Source of the DNA: an uncultured Clostridia bacterium
Lineage (GTDB): Bacteria > Bacillota > Clostridia > TANB77 > CAG-508
Length of the DNA: 46,366 nucleotides
Direction of reading: 5' to 3'
NCBI GenBank assembly: GCA_934167135.1
Contig: CAKPKI010000002.1
Coordinates: forward strand, 1 to 46,366
Below are positions 1-8,172 of the stretch, in pieces. The number at the start of each line of letters is the position of its first letter. Positions within the stretch are counted from its first letter, which is position 1. The position numbers and the translations under genes were made by a program. The notes under the pieces were generated by a model. It was given only the letters and a program-made list of their open reading frames with translations, made no database searches and was not told where the DNA came from.

Positions 1-823
1 TAAGAGGTCTATCCTCTTTATTTTGATTTTCTGGTGGTTTATCTATTTTTACTTTTTCTTTTTCTAGTATATTAGTTATTCTAGGAGCTCTTGTAAAATA
101 ATCATTTTGGGAATATAATTCTATATCAGTGTCGTCTTCTTCTATAGATTCTATAGTTTGTTGTTTATTTTTAGCAATGTCAAAAAAACTTTTATTATAA
201 CTTACAGAATCATATGGATTATTTACTAATATATTTTCTCCTAATATAATGATTTTTAATCCCATTATAAAAATGACATCTCCATTAAATAAAAGTTTCA
301 CTTTTTTATTTACAGGACTATTATTAACAAAAGTTCCAAATTTAGTATCATAATTTTCTATCATTAATTTTCCATTACTAAAAAATATTCTGGCATGTAT
401 TTGTTTTATTAGTGGATTATCATATACAATTGTATTAGAATTTCCCTTACCTATAAAAATATCACTTGATTTTTTTCTTTTTAATTGTGTATAATTGCTT
501 TCATAAGTAGGCTCGCAATATATAACAAAAAGTTCATCTTTAAAATCATTAATAGTAATATAATTCATATCATATTCTTTTAAAACAATTTGCTCTATTA
601 TATTATTATTTCCCTTTGATAATTGTGTTATATTAGATATTATAGCATCTTTAGGATTTATTATCTTTACATGATTATTGCTGTTTACTGTCCAATACCC
701 ATTATTACTTTCAATATTTACCAATTTTCTATTATTTTCTCCAACAATCCAATAATTCCCACTCGCATTTTTAGGTAATTTAGTTTTATATATTACATTT
801 TTTCCTATTAATGTTACAATCAT
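1..823 (-). CDS. essC: EssC-type type VII secretion ATPase, N-terminal part (cut by window edge)
   Basis: The minus-strand frame opens with ATG at 823 and runs off the left edge after 274 codons. EssC is the membrane FtsK/SpoIIIE-family ATPase that drives type VIIb (WXG100) secretion. Only the cytosolic forkhead-associated (FHA) part is visible. Residues about 1-100 form a first beta-rich domain. Residues about 121-200 form a clear FHA domain with IGKGNSNTIVYDNPLIKQIH followed by GTFVNN. A linker with the sequence APRI and a KIDKPPE stretch near residue 260 resembles the segment that precedes the transmembrane helices in staphylococcal EssC. The ATPase domains lie outside the window. It is the last gene seen in a cluster with the WXG100 protein just upstream, which supports the call. 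Confidence 0.85.
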   Translation of the reverse strand, partial: MIVTLIGKNVIYKTKLPKNASGNYWIVGENNRKLVNIESNNGYWTVNSNNHVKIINPKDAIISNITQLSKGNNNIIEQIVLKEYDMNYITINDFKDELFVIYCEPTYESNYTQLKRKKSSDIFIGKGNSNTIVYDNPLIKQIHARIFFSNGKLMIENYDTKFGTFVNNSPVNKKVKLLFNGDVIFIMGLKIIILGENILVNNPYDSVSYNKSFFDIAKNKQQTIESIEEDDTDIELYSQNDYFTRAPRITNILEKEKVKIDKPPENQNKEDRPL

Positions 824-871
824 TTTTCACATCTCTTCCCTTTTTTCGTGTTTTTACTCTTATACAAATAA

Positions 872-908
872 TTCGTGTATAACTATATATCATCTAGTTA
901 TACACGAA
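872..908. repeat. 14-bp perfect inverted repeat between the WXG100 gene and essC
   Basis: Arms TTCGTGTATAACTA at 872-885 and its exact complement at 895-908 enclose a 9-nt loop. On the minus strand it lies in the 105-nt gap after the WXG100 stop and before the essC start. No U-tract follows it in that direction. It is therefore more likely an mRNA-stabilising or processing hairpin, or a weak attenuator, than a full terminator. Such an element would let the secreted WXG protein be made in excess of the ATPase; that role is inference. Confidence 0.6.
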
Positions 909-928
909 AGTATTTATAATTTTTTATA

Positions 929-1561
929 TTACATTTGTATAGATTTTCTCGTCTCTGCATCAACATTATCAAAATCAGTTTTTGCAGCATTTATTATTCC
1001 ATCAAGTTGGTCTTGTATTTCTTTTAAAGCATTATTTACACTAGCTTTTAAATCATCATATGTTGACTGAAAAGTGGTTGCTGTCGGTCCATCCCAATTA
1101 ACAGAATTGAAAGATTTCTGATATTCATCCATTGAGGTTATTGCATTATCCAACACCTCTAAAATTTGATTTTTTCCATTAAGTATTTGTTCTGAATCAT
1201 AATGTTTAGTATCACTATCAAAAACAGGTTCTGCTTCAATTGCTGTTACATCATCATTTATATTTCCACCTATTTTAGTCTCTCCTCCAGTTCTACCACC
1301 TACTCTATAATTAGTTACAATTCCTTCAAGTGCTTGTGGCATAATATTAGTAGTAAGATTTATCATTTTATTAACATTTACTACCATCTCATTAATTGGT
1401 TCTATTACATCATTATATATTCCCCATCCATGCCAAGCCTCTCTTATTTTTGTATTAACAATATTATATACCTCTCTTAATGATTCATTTACATTTCGTC
1501 CTTTTCCTCTTATTTCATTTGCAACTTCTTCCATATTTGAAAAATTAGCATTAATCTCCAT
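929..1561 (-). CDS. Tandem (double) WXG100-type protein, probable type VII secretion substrate
   Basis: This 210-residue protein holds two WXG100-like helical hairpins in one chain. The first has the turn AWHGWG near residues 42-47. The second has NWDGPT near residues 155-160. They are joined by a glycine-rich linker at about 87-105. Usual WXG100 proteins are about 100 residues and dimerise, so this looks like a covalent pseudo-dimer. I place the start at the ATG at 1561, because GAAGGAGG lies just upstream; a TTG six codons earlier overlaps that ribosome site and is unlikely. It has its own strong promoter at 1648-1676 and sits directly before essC. Substrate or structural co-factor of the EssC machine is inferred from family and context. 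Confidence 0.8.
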   Translation of the reverse strand: MEINANFSNMEEVANEIRGKGRNVNESLREVYNIVNTKIREAWHGWGIYNDVIEPINEMVVNVNKMINLTTNIMPQALEGIVTNYRVGGRTGGETKIGGNINDDVTAIEAEPVFDSDTKHYDSEQILNGKNQILEVLDNAITSMDEYQKSFNSVNWDGPTATTFQSTYDDLKASVNNALKEIQDQLDGIINAAKTDFDNVDAETRKSIQM

Positions 1562-1647
1562 ACTTTTTTCCTCCTTCAATATATTTAATTATTACAATAA
1601 AACTATATAATTTTTTTGTTTTATTTCTTTACAATAATTATAATTCA

Positions 1648-1676
1648 AATATAACAATAATATTTATAATTGTCAA
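1648..1676 (-). promoter_or_regulatory. Sigma-A promoter of the WXG100/essC unit
   Basis: On the minus strand TTGACA (1671-1676), a 17-bp spacer and TATATT (1648-1653) form a near-consensus promoter. The segment ATTATTGTTATA that spans the end of the spacer and the -10 box also occurs at the same position in the promoter at 4030-4058, suggesting joint control of the two units. Confidence 0.75.
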
Positions 1677-1772
1677 CATATTTCTTCAAATTTTTTGCTT
1701 ATTTTATGTATGTAAATTTTTCTATCAAATTATTATATGATTTTTGAAGCTATAACTATATAAAATAGCTTA

Positions 1773-3437
1773 TTAATTAGATTTATTTTCTTCAATATTA
1801 CTTTCAATAGAATTCACAGTTGTACTTGAATTTACTTCTGACTTTATATTTGTATTATCACCAGTACTTACATTTATTGCAGCATTTTCACTAGCTTCTA
1901 TCTGTTGTGCATTAAAACTATATTTTTTACTATACACTTGAACATTTCCATTATTTTCTAAATCTTCAAAAGAAATTGTATATTTTTTCCCCCATGAGCT
2001 TACTACAACACCTTCATCATTTACATCAGTAATCAAAACTGAATGTTCTGTATTTTCATTCCAATCAGCAGTCGAACAATACTCTGTTTTATTTTCTGCA
2101 TCCATAAATTTAATTGGATGATCTTTATCTTGCTGTAAATTTAATACAACTTGTCCTTTGTTATCAGCTATACATGATTTTATATTTTCTTTTATATCAT
2201 CTGCGTTATCATTCGTCATCACTCCCATAGAAACCTTACCGTTTAACATCTCTGTCTTTAATTCAATTCCTTCTGGTTTTGTATTAATATAATCAGTCAT
2301 TATTTTTTGTATGTTTTCTGATGATGATAAATCTTGTTGCTCTTTGAATTTATAATTTCCATTTCCATCAATTTCTAAGAAATCTGAATTTACTTTCATC
2401 TTTCCATCTTCTGTAATTGTTAATAATTTTCCTCCGCATGCACTACTATTTACTGTTAAAAATATATCTGTTATAATACCTACATCATTTATAGATACTA
2501 TGCCTTCTTCATCTGTTTTATATAAAGAAAATCCAAATACTTTTTCAAATTTCTCAGGATTATCCTTAAATGATGCATAAATTAAATTACTTTCTATATC
2601 ATATCCATCTAATTCTGAATTTTTAATAGCCTGTCCTATCTTAGTTGCATCTTCTTTTGACAAATTATATTTTTCAGAGATCGTTTCTATATATTCTTTT
2701 GTTTCCTCTTCATTCATATTCTTTAATGCATTTTGATTTACACCATAATTTCCATTTAACTCTTCTAATATTCCAAATGATTTATCTATACTTAAGTTTT
2801 CTTTTTGCAATATTCTTTTTGCAATTTCACTTTGTATTTGTTTATCATTCATATTAACTAAATCTATTTTACCATCAGAAGCATCTTTCAATATTTCTGC
2901 CTTATACTTGTCTAAAATGTTTTTATCTACTGAACCTAGAACTTCATTTTTCTTTAATATTTCCTCAATTGCTGATTTTTTTTCTTCAAATATTTTTGTA
3001 TTATTTTTAGTATCTTTGTTACTACTGCTAATTTTATCATCCAACTTAGCTCCTGAAATTGATGAACTTCCACTAGAACTAATATTTGAATAACTAGATC
3101 CTGTATTAAAACTTGGGCTACTTGGGCTACTTGAATAACTACTTTTTGAAATACCCCCAACAGAAATTCCTGAAAAACTTGCTGCTACTTGTGATATTAT
3201 TGCTCTATTATCACTCTCAACCTGTTGAAAGGCAGTTATTCTATTAGCAATCCATCCACTAGCACTATTAATCATATTATATAATGATTTTATTTGTCCA
3301 ACTATACCAGAAAAATCCACATTAGATTCTGGTGGTAATATAATACTTCCAACAATAGATGCTGCCGATTCTGCACTTTTCTTTGCTTTTGTTAAATCTG
3401 ATTTTGCATCATTCATAGCTTCTTCATTTATATGCAT
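1773..3437 (-). CDS. Candidate type VII secreted effector: helical N-terminus, Ser-rich linker, papain-like C-terminal domain
   Basis: The 554-residue protein has no signal peptide. Residues 1-90 are helical with a lone W62 (SGWIANR) and resemble WXG/LXG-type secretion domains. Residues 95-128 are a serine-rich linker. The C-terminal half looks like a papain-fold peptidase (calpain- or C39-like): a beta segment LEIDGNGNYKF near 354-364, then EHSVLITDVNDEG with a candidate catalytic H465, then SSWGKKYTISFEDLE from 480. The catalytic cysteine is not clear. The best helix match (TDIFLTVNSSACG, 323-335) has Ile325 where calpain-type enzymes have Cys, and C334 is the only nearby alternative. It may be a pseudoenzyme. 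It lies between a coiled-coil helper and the WXG100 gene, as in polymorphic T7SS loci. No immunity gene is visible. Confidence 0.55.
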   Translation of the reverse strand: MHINEEAMNDAKSDLTKAKKSAESAASIVGSIILPPESNVDFSGIVGQIKSLYNMINSASGWIANRITAFQQVESDNRAIISQVAASFSGISVGGISKSSYSSSPSSPSFNTGSSYSNISSSGSSSISGAKLDDKISSSNKDTKNNTKIFEEKKSAIEEILKKNEVLGSVDKNILDKYKAEILKDASDGKIDLVNMNDKQIQSEIAKRILQKENLSIDKSFGILEELNGNYGVNQNALKNMNEEETKEYIETISEKYNLSKEDATKIGQAIKNSELDGYDIESNLIYASFKDNPEKFEKVFGFSLYKTDEEGIVSINDVGIITDIFLTVNSSACGGKLLTITEDGKMKVNSDFLEIDGNGNYKFKEQQDLSSSENIQKIMTDYINTKPEGIELKTEMLNGKVSMGVMTNDNADDIKENIKSCIADNKGQVVLNLQQDKDHPIKFMDAENKTEYCSTADWNENTEHSVLITDVNDEGVVVSSWGKKYTISFEDLENNGNVQVYSKKYSFNAQQIEASENAAINVSTGDNTNIKSEVNSSTTVNSIESNIEENKSN

Positions 3438-3466
3438 AATAAATTCCTTTCCTTTCTATATTTTAT

Positions 3467-3964
3467 CTAGCTCCGCCCTGTGCTCTGAGCTGCTTCTAGG
3501 CTTTCTATTTCAGCTTTTATTTTTGCTATTTCAGCCTCCAGGCTTCCTATTTTATTTTCTATTCTTCTCAATTTTTGTCCTTCCTCTTCTACTAATTTCT
3601 CCACTTTTTCTAGTTCTTTCTTGAAGTCGTTTAGAGCTTTCGTTAATGCTGATTTGATACTTATAGCTCTAGTTGCTACAGTCTTTACATTTCTTATTTG
3701 ACTTGAATCATCTTTACTATCTGTTTTTAAACCACTTGTTAATTTTGCTGAAGCATTAGATGTAGCACTTGAAACATTTTCTAATTCTGAAATAGCCCTA
3801 TTAACCTTTGGTACTAAGCCATCTTTAGCAAATCTAAACCTATTTCTTTTATCTTTTAATTTTTCTAAATTTTCTTTTATTTCAGTTTTTTTTTCTTCCG
3901 CATCTGCTTTGCTCTTTTGCGCAGTTGCTAAATCAGACTTTAGTTGATCTAAACGTGTTGTCAT
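3467..3964 (-). CDS. Coiled-coil helper protein of the T7SS cluster (DUF5082/YwqH-like)
   Basis: This 165-residue soluble protein is almost entirely charged helix. One coiled coil covers about residues 3-45 and another about 110-158, with an Ala/Ser/Thr-rich centre (SSATSNASAKL). It resembles the small helical proteins that precede LXG-type effectors in Firmicutes and are thought to act as targeting partners (DUF5082/YwqH group); this is a resemblance of shape and position only. It is the first gene after the promoter at 4030-4058, and the candidate effector starts 29 nt downstream of its stop. The C-terminus ends ...T-G-R-S with the Arg encoded by CGG (3473-3475), one codon before the stop. 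That codon is otherwise almost absent here. Confidence 0.6.
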   Translation of the reverse strand: MTTRLDQLKSDLATAQKSKADAEEKKTEIKENLEKLKDKRNRFRFAKDGLVPKVNRAISELENVSSATSNASAKLTSGLKTDSKDDSSQIRNVKTVATRAISIKSALTKALNDFKKELEKVEKLVEEEGQKLRRIENKIGSLEAEIAKIKAEIESLEAAQSTGRS

Positions 3965-4029
3965 ATTATCCCTCCATTTCTAACAAACAATTAATCTTTA
4001 CATATTAAAATATTTTATATTTCAAATTC

Positions 4030-4058
4030 ACTATAACAATAATCTTTTTTAAAGTCAA
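4030..4058 (-). promoter_or_regulatory. Sigma-A promoter of the type VII effector unit
   Basis: On the minus strand TTGACT (4053-4058), a 17-bp spacer and TATAGT (4030-4035) precede the coiled-coil gene by a leader of about 60 nt. The spacer ends in ATTATTGT, identical in sequence and placement to the promoter of the WXG100 gene. Confidence 0.75.
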
Positions 4059-4123
4059 TAGTTTTATTATTTTTTTACAATATTTTATATTTTCCATAGT
4101 TTTACAATATTCATTTCAACAAG

Positions 4124-4165
4124 AAAAAACCCTTCCCAAACTATCATACAATAATTTGAAAAGAG
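4124..4165 (-). terminator. Intrinsic terminator after the VirD4-like gene
   Basis: On the minus strand CTCTTTTCAAA and TTTGGGAAGGG pair over 11 positions, counting G-U pairs, around a 14-nt loop. Six U residues follow (4124-4129). It lies about 35 nt after the coupling-protein stop and separates that operon from the T7SS cluster. Confidence 0.75.
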
Positions 4166-4198
4166 TCAAATCTCACTATCATTTATTCAAATTTCCAA

Positions 4199-6241
4199 CT
4201 ACTCATCCAAGGGACCAAACAACTCATCAAACTTAGCCTCAAGTTCCTTCTGTAAATCATAAGAATCCTCATCCTCAACTTGAGGAGTAGAATTAGTAGA
4301 AAACTGAGAAGGAGTAGACAAGTCATCAAACAAATCATCAATAGAAGTATTCAAATCAGACTCAGAATCACTCTTATTCGGTCTCTTAGTTGCCACAGCA
4401 ACAGGTTCAGCAACCTTATTTTCCTCTTTTTTAGGTTCATCATCAAACAAATCATCCAATGACTCAACCTGTAAATTCTGAACCTCTTTTTCAGACTTAT
4501 CTTCTGTCCAAGGATTATATGGATTAAACTTTCTCCACTCTCCTCTATCCATTTCCTCAATATCATTATGACTAATTTCAACCTTTTTAAGTGAATTAAT
4601 CATCTCTTTATGTTTAAAATAATAGAATTTATTAGCCTTAACAGGTTTTATTCCTTTTTCAAAAATAATGCATAAATCATTATCCATTCTTCTCAATTCA
4701 TCTGGAGTCATTAAAGCCCTAGCCATTACCTGGTCTGAAGTACTTTGTCCTGTTTTAAAATATTTTCTATCTCTATTTATAGAAATACTATCTCTTTCAA
4801 TTGTTTTTTCACCTAATGCTTTAGAAAAATACTCTACAGTTTTATATGAGTTACTTCCTAAAAACAAATGTGTATCACAGTTACCAATAATTGTTTCATA
4901 AGATTTCTCATATATAGCCTCTAATTGGTCTAAGTTCTGTAGAATTACGCTAAATGATATTTTTCTACTTCTTGATGTAGAAATCTTTTTATCAAAATCA
5001 GGAATCTTTCCAATATTAGCAAACTCATCCAATATAAAGTATGTTGGAACTTTTAAAGCTCCTCCATTATCATCAGCAAAATTATATAATTGTTGTATCA
5101 TTTGTGAGAAAAATATAGTTAATAGGAAATCATATGCTGTATGTGTATCAGAAGAAATTACATAAACTGCTGTTTTTTGGCTTCCTATTTCTTCAAAATC
5201 AATTGTATCTGTTGATGTTACTTCTGCAATTTCTTTAGAGTCAAATTTTCCTAACTTTGATTGCAAAGTACTTAATATTGAGCCATATGTTTTTTCTGGT
5301 GCTATTTCAATAGATTTATAATTCATTCTTGCTGGATGGTCATATGGTAGCTTACTTATTAATTCCGTAAGCAAGTTACTTCCACCATTTGAGTTTGCAG
5401 CTCTTACTAATTCAGCACAACTTGCTAAGTTCTGTTCTTCTTCTGGTCTTGTTGCCATCAAATAATATATTAATGCTTTTAATAACATTTCTGCCATGTC
5501 GTCCCAATAAGGGTCTGAACCACCATCTGATTTTTGGCCTTTTACAATTGTATTTGCAATAACATCTACATCTATTTCTGATGTTATATGATGTAATGGA
5601 TTATATCCATCACTGTTTTGTGGTTTTACTAAATTAAGTACTTTTATTTTATATCCATGTGCTTTCATAAATCCAGCTGTTCTATCATACAATTCTCCTT
5701 TAGGGTCTGTAAATACATATGACCCTAATAGTTGGCATGCATTTGGGATTGAGTATGATGCTGATTTACCAGAACCAGAACCTCCGACTACTAATACATT
5801 AACATTTCCTCTTTTATCTACTGGCAAATAATTATTTTCTGCTAAAACAATTCCTTTTTTATTATTTAAAATTGCATATTGTTCTCCATTTTTGCTCCAG
5901 TCACTTGAACCATGTTCAAAATCTGTATATTCATTTTTTGGTGCTGACCTAGCAACCCCAACTATAAAGAATATTGCAAATATTATTGAAAATGTAACTA
6001 ATGCTTTTATATAAGCTCCCATATATCCATTTTCTGCAATATTTGCAAATGCTTTAAATGGATTTTTCATTGCATTTACAAAAACATCTATAGCTCCAAA
6101 TGTGCTTCCTTCTGGAGCTGGTATATTAAATGCCGATACTATCGGCACAATTAATACTATGGCTATAAATAACCATAGTATTCCAAATAGTATAAAATAT
6201 TTTTTATTTTTTCTTATTGCACCTTCTACTTTATAATTCAT
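4199..6241 (-). CDS. virD4: VirD4/TraG-type T4SS coupling ATPase with acidic C-terminal tail
   Basis: This 680-residue membrane ATPase presents substrates to a type IV secretion channel. Two transmembrane helices lie at about 15-37 and 78-97. The Walker A motif is GGSGSGKS (153-160) and the Walker B motif is YFILDEFANIGKIPDF from residue 401. The length up to about 590 is usual for Firmicutes TraG/VirD4 proteins. The tail is acidic and low-complexity. It carries three copies of a short motif: SLDDLFDD at 594, SIDDLFDD at 633 and KFDELFG at 670. The ATG at 6241 is preceded by AAGGTGAT. It is the third gene of an operon with two unknown proteins. The rest of the T4SS is at 31990-45688, and no relaxase gene accompanies it. 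Confidence 0.9.
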   Translation of the reverse strand: MNYKVEGAIRKNKKYFILFGILWLFIAIVLIVPIVSAFNIPAPEGSTFGAIDVFVNAMKNPFKAFANIAENGYMGAYIKALVTFSIIFAIFFIVGVARSAPKNEYTDFEHGSSDWSKNGEQYAILNNKKGIVLAENNYLPVDKRGNVNVLVVGGSGSGKSASYSIPNACQLLGSYVFTDPKGELYDRTAGFMKAHGYKIKVLNLVKPQNSDGYNPLHHITSEIDVDVIANTIVKGQKSDGGSDPYWDDMAEMLLKALIYYLMATRPEEEQNLASCAELVRAANSNGGSNLLTELISKLPYDHPARMNYKSIEIAPEKTYGSILSTLQSKLGKFDSKEIAEVTSTDTIDFEEIGSQKTAVYVISSDTHTAYDFLLTIFFSQMIQQLYNFADDNGGALKVPTYFILDEFANIGKIPDFDKKISTSRSRKISFSVILQNLDQLEAIYEKSYETIIGNCDTHLFLGSNSYKTVEYFSKALGEKTIERDSISINRDRKYFKTGQSTSDQVMARALMTPDELRRMDNDLCIIFEKGIKPVKANKFYYFKHKEMINSLKKVEISHNDIEEMDRGEWRKFNPYNPWTEDKSEKEVQNLQVESLDDLFDDEPKKEENKVAEPVAVATKRPNKSDSESDLNTSIDDLFDDLSTPSQFSTNSTPQVEDEDSYDLQKELEAKFDELFGPLDE

Positions 6242-6269
6242 TTATAAATCACCTTCTCTTTGGTTTGTA

Positions 6270-6539
6270 TTATATGGTATGTTCTTTGCTGTTTTTAACT
6301 TTGTTTGGATTGTTTCCATCATATGCTTTAATAGCAACATATTCACTTGTTTCTGCAACAATTTGTCCATCTTTTCTTAATGTTTCTATTATAGATATTA
6401 CTGGTTTTGCATTATTGATTTTTGTGTCCATTTCTTTTTTTATGCTTCTTTTTCCACAAAGACTATAAGTAAATTTTACTTTATCATCTTTTCCTGCTGC
6501 ACTTCCTATTTTTTTACCATTTACTGTGCTATTTACCAT
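6270..6539 (-). CDS. Hypothetical protein in the virD4 operon (89 aa)
   Basis: I do not recognise this protein. It is small, soluble and lysine-rich, opening MVNSTVNGKKIGSAAGKDDK, with alternating beta-type and polar segments and one cysteine. I choose the ATG at 6539 because AAGGAGG lies 11-12 nt upstream. An earlier ATG at 6572 has that ribosome site inside its reading frame and would overlap the previous gene. The stop is 28 nt before the VirD4-like start, so the two are surely co-transcribed. A role as coupling-protein adaptor or substrate is possible from position only. Confidence 0.6.
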   Translation of the reverse strand: MVNSTVNGKKIGSAAGKDDKVKFTYSLCGKRSIKKEMDTKINNAKPVISIIETLRKDGQIVAETSEYVAIKAYDGNNPNKVKNSKEHTI

Positions 6540-6555
6540 AGTAAATTGCCCCTCC

Positions 6556-7083
6556 TTAAACTTTTCCATCATCCTCTCTTACTTCGAATGCGAAATAAGA
6601 TTTGTATGGTTTTAATTTGCATCTTCCCTTTACTTTATTTTCATTTTCATCAAAATAAAGTCTAGGTTTTAATTCTTCTGTAGTTTCAGGATCTATAACA
6701 CATATGTCTCTTTTCATATTCGGTGTATAGTTAAATTCTTTAAATTCCTGTTCTTCTTCTGAATATAGTGTATTAAACTTAAACGGTGTTGGTACTTTTG
6801 ATATTCTTACCTCGTTGTCAATTAGTATTCCTGAGTTTATTACCACATTTTCTTTTCCAAATGATAGAATTACTAATTGATTTCCATTTTGTTGTGGCTC
6901 GTCAACGTAAAATGTTTTTCTTGTATTTTCTCCTCTGATTTCTTCTGTAAAATCTAATCTTTCAACAGTATATTTAGGATAATCTTTTAAAAATTCTTTT
7001 TTTGTTTTATTTATTTGATAAATTACTGTATTTACTCCTTTTGGATCTGTTATACTAAAATGTTTTCCTTGTAACATCTCCAT
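6556..7083 (-). CDS. Hypothetical protein, first gene of the virD4 operon (175 aa)
   Basis: I do not recognise this family. The protein is soluble, with no signal peptide or membrane helix, rich in predicted beta strands and charged residues, and ends EVREDDGKV. The middle holds QLVILSFGKENVVINSGIL and a proline/aromatic stretch (TPFKFNTLYSEEE). The ATG at 7083 is preceded by GAGGTG at a long spacing. It follows a perfect consensus promoter (7153-7181) with a leader of about 65 nt and leads directly into the 89-residue protein and the VirD4-like ATPase. Its placement suggests a function tied to the coupling protein, which no motif here can name. Confidence 0.6.
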   Translation of the reverse strand: MEMLQGKHFSITDPKGVNTVIYQINKTKKEFLKDYPKYTVERLDFTEEIRGENTRKTFYVDEPQQNGNQLVILSFGKENVVINSGILIDNEVRISKVPTPFKFNTLYSEEEQEFKEFNYTPNMKRDICVIDPETTEELKPRLYFDENENKVKGRCKLKPYKSYFAFEVREDDGKV

Positions 7084-7152
7084 GTATATTTACACCTCAT
7101 TCCCTATGATTTAATCCATAGTTTATCTTATGTTTACGAACTCACACTAATA

Positions 7153-7181
7153 ATTATACTAAATTTTATTCATTATGTCAA
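7153..7181 (-). promoter_or_regulatory. Perfect consensus sigma-A promoter of the virD4 operon
   Basis: On the minus strand TTGACA (7176-7181), 17 bp and TATAAT (7153-7158) match the housekeeping consensus at every position. The leader contains an imperfect palindrome CTATGATTTAATCCATAG (7103-7120) that could be a hairpin or operator; I cannot tell which. Confidence 0.8.
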
Positions 7182-7226
7182 TAGTATCACTGATTTTTCA
7201 GTACTTTTAAGCATCTTTTTTAATTC

Positions 7227-8114
7227 TTAAACTCTTCTTGGATTAAATTTTGATATTTCTTTTAATTTTTTGAAGATTTCTTTTTCTTCACTTGTTAATT
7301 TATCTGGAACTACAATTTTAATTTGTGCTATTAAATTACCTCTTTTACCTTTTGGTGTTTTATATCCTTTTTCTGGTATCTCAATTATTTCTCCTGACTG
7401 TACCCCATTTGGTATAAACACTGCTGTTTGACTATCATCTATTGAATTTACTTTTGCTTTTGTTCCTAAAGCCGCTTCCCACGGAGTTATCGGCACTATT
7501 GTATATAAGTCATCTCCGTCTAATTTGTATTTTTTTCCATTTTCTATATTTATTTTAATATACAAATCTCCGTTTTTTCCACCATTTCTTCCTTGTTTTC
7601 CTTGTCCAAGTAATCGTATTTTTTCTCCATTTTGTATACCTTCTGGAATTTTTACTTCTATTGTTTTTGATTTTCCTTCTATGTCTTTTAGTACAAGCTT
7701 TTTTTCAGTTCCATAAAATCCATCTTCTATTGATATGTTTATTTCTGTTTCTATATTTTCTCCTTTAACCGGAGGTATCTGACTTTGAGCTATTTCTTCT
7801 TTTATTTCGCTATTACCAAAAAACATTCCAAAAAATTCACTAGCAACTTCACCAGATGTTTTTTGTTTTGCTCTTTTTTGTTTATATCCTATATTATAAT
7901 TCCAACTTCTATCATATTTTTTCTTTGTTGATGGGTTTGATAATATTCTATATGCTTCGTTTATATCTTTTATTCTTTCTTCTGCTACTTTATTACCAAC
8001 ATTAACATCTGGATGATATTTTTTGGCTTGCTTCCTGTATGCCGATTTTATTTGTTCTATTGATACTTTACTATTTTCTAGCTCTAATATTTTGTAATAA
8101 TCTTTGAATTTCAT
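7227..8114 (-). CDS. DnaJ/CbpA-type co-chaperone without zinc finger
   Basis: The 295-residue protein starts with a J domain (residues about 4-68) carrying the essential HPD motif in KKYHPDVN, which stimulates Hsp70 ATPase. A short linker with GMFFGN follows. Residues about 120-290 are the two beta-sandwich client-binding domains of the DnaJ C-terminal family (IPEGIQNGEKIRLLGQGKQG, and later FIPNGVQSGEIIEIPEKGY). The four CXXCXGXG zinc repeats of true DnaJ are absent, as in CbpA. I use the ATG at 8114; a TTG five codons earlier overlaps the GGGAGGA ribosome site. No CIRCE operator is visible upstream. It lies between murF and the virD4 promoter and looks like an ordinary chromosomal chaperone. 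Confidence 0.85.
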   Translation of the reverse strand: MKFKDYYKILELENSKVSIEQIKSAYRKQAKKYHPDVNVGNKVAEERIKDINEAYRILSNPSTKKKYDRSWNYNIGYKQKRAKQKTSGEVASEFFGMFFGNSEIKEEIAQSQIPPVKGENIETEINISIEDGFYGTEKKLVLKDIEGKSKTIEVKIPEGIQNGEKIRLLGQGKQGRNGGKNGDLYIKINIENGKKYKLDGDDLYTIVPITPWEAALGTKAKVNSIDDSQTAVFIPNGVQSGEIIEIPEKGYKTPKGKRGNLIAQIKIVVPDKLTSEEKEIFKKLKEISKFNPRRV

Positions 8115-8172
8115 TTGACGTCCTCCCAAAAATAATTGGTATTTGCATTATATCAATTTTTGACAAAAAAAT

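Noticed and set aside
1746..1770. Hairpin AAGCTAT...ATAGCTT as terminator of the candidate effector gene
   Set aside because: The stem is 7 bp and no U-tract follows on the minus strand.
3473..3475. Frameshift at the in-frame CGG of the T7SS coiled-coil gene
   Set aside because: Shifting +1 there changes only the last two or three residues before another stop, so no extended product results. It is used only as part of the codon-usage note.
8115..8172. CIRCE heat-shock operator before the DnaJ-type gene
   Set aside because: No TTAGCACTC-type inverted repeat is present.
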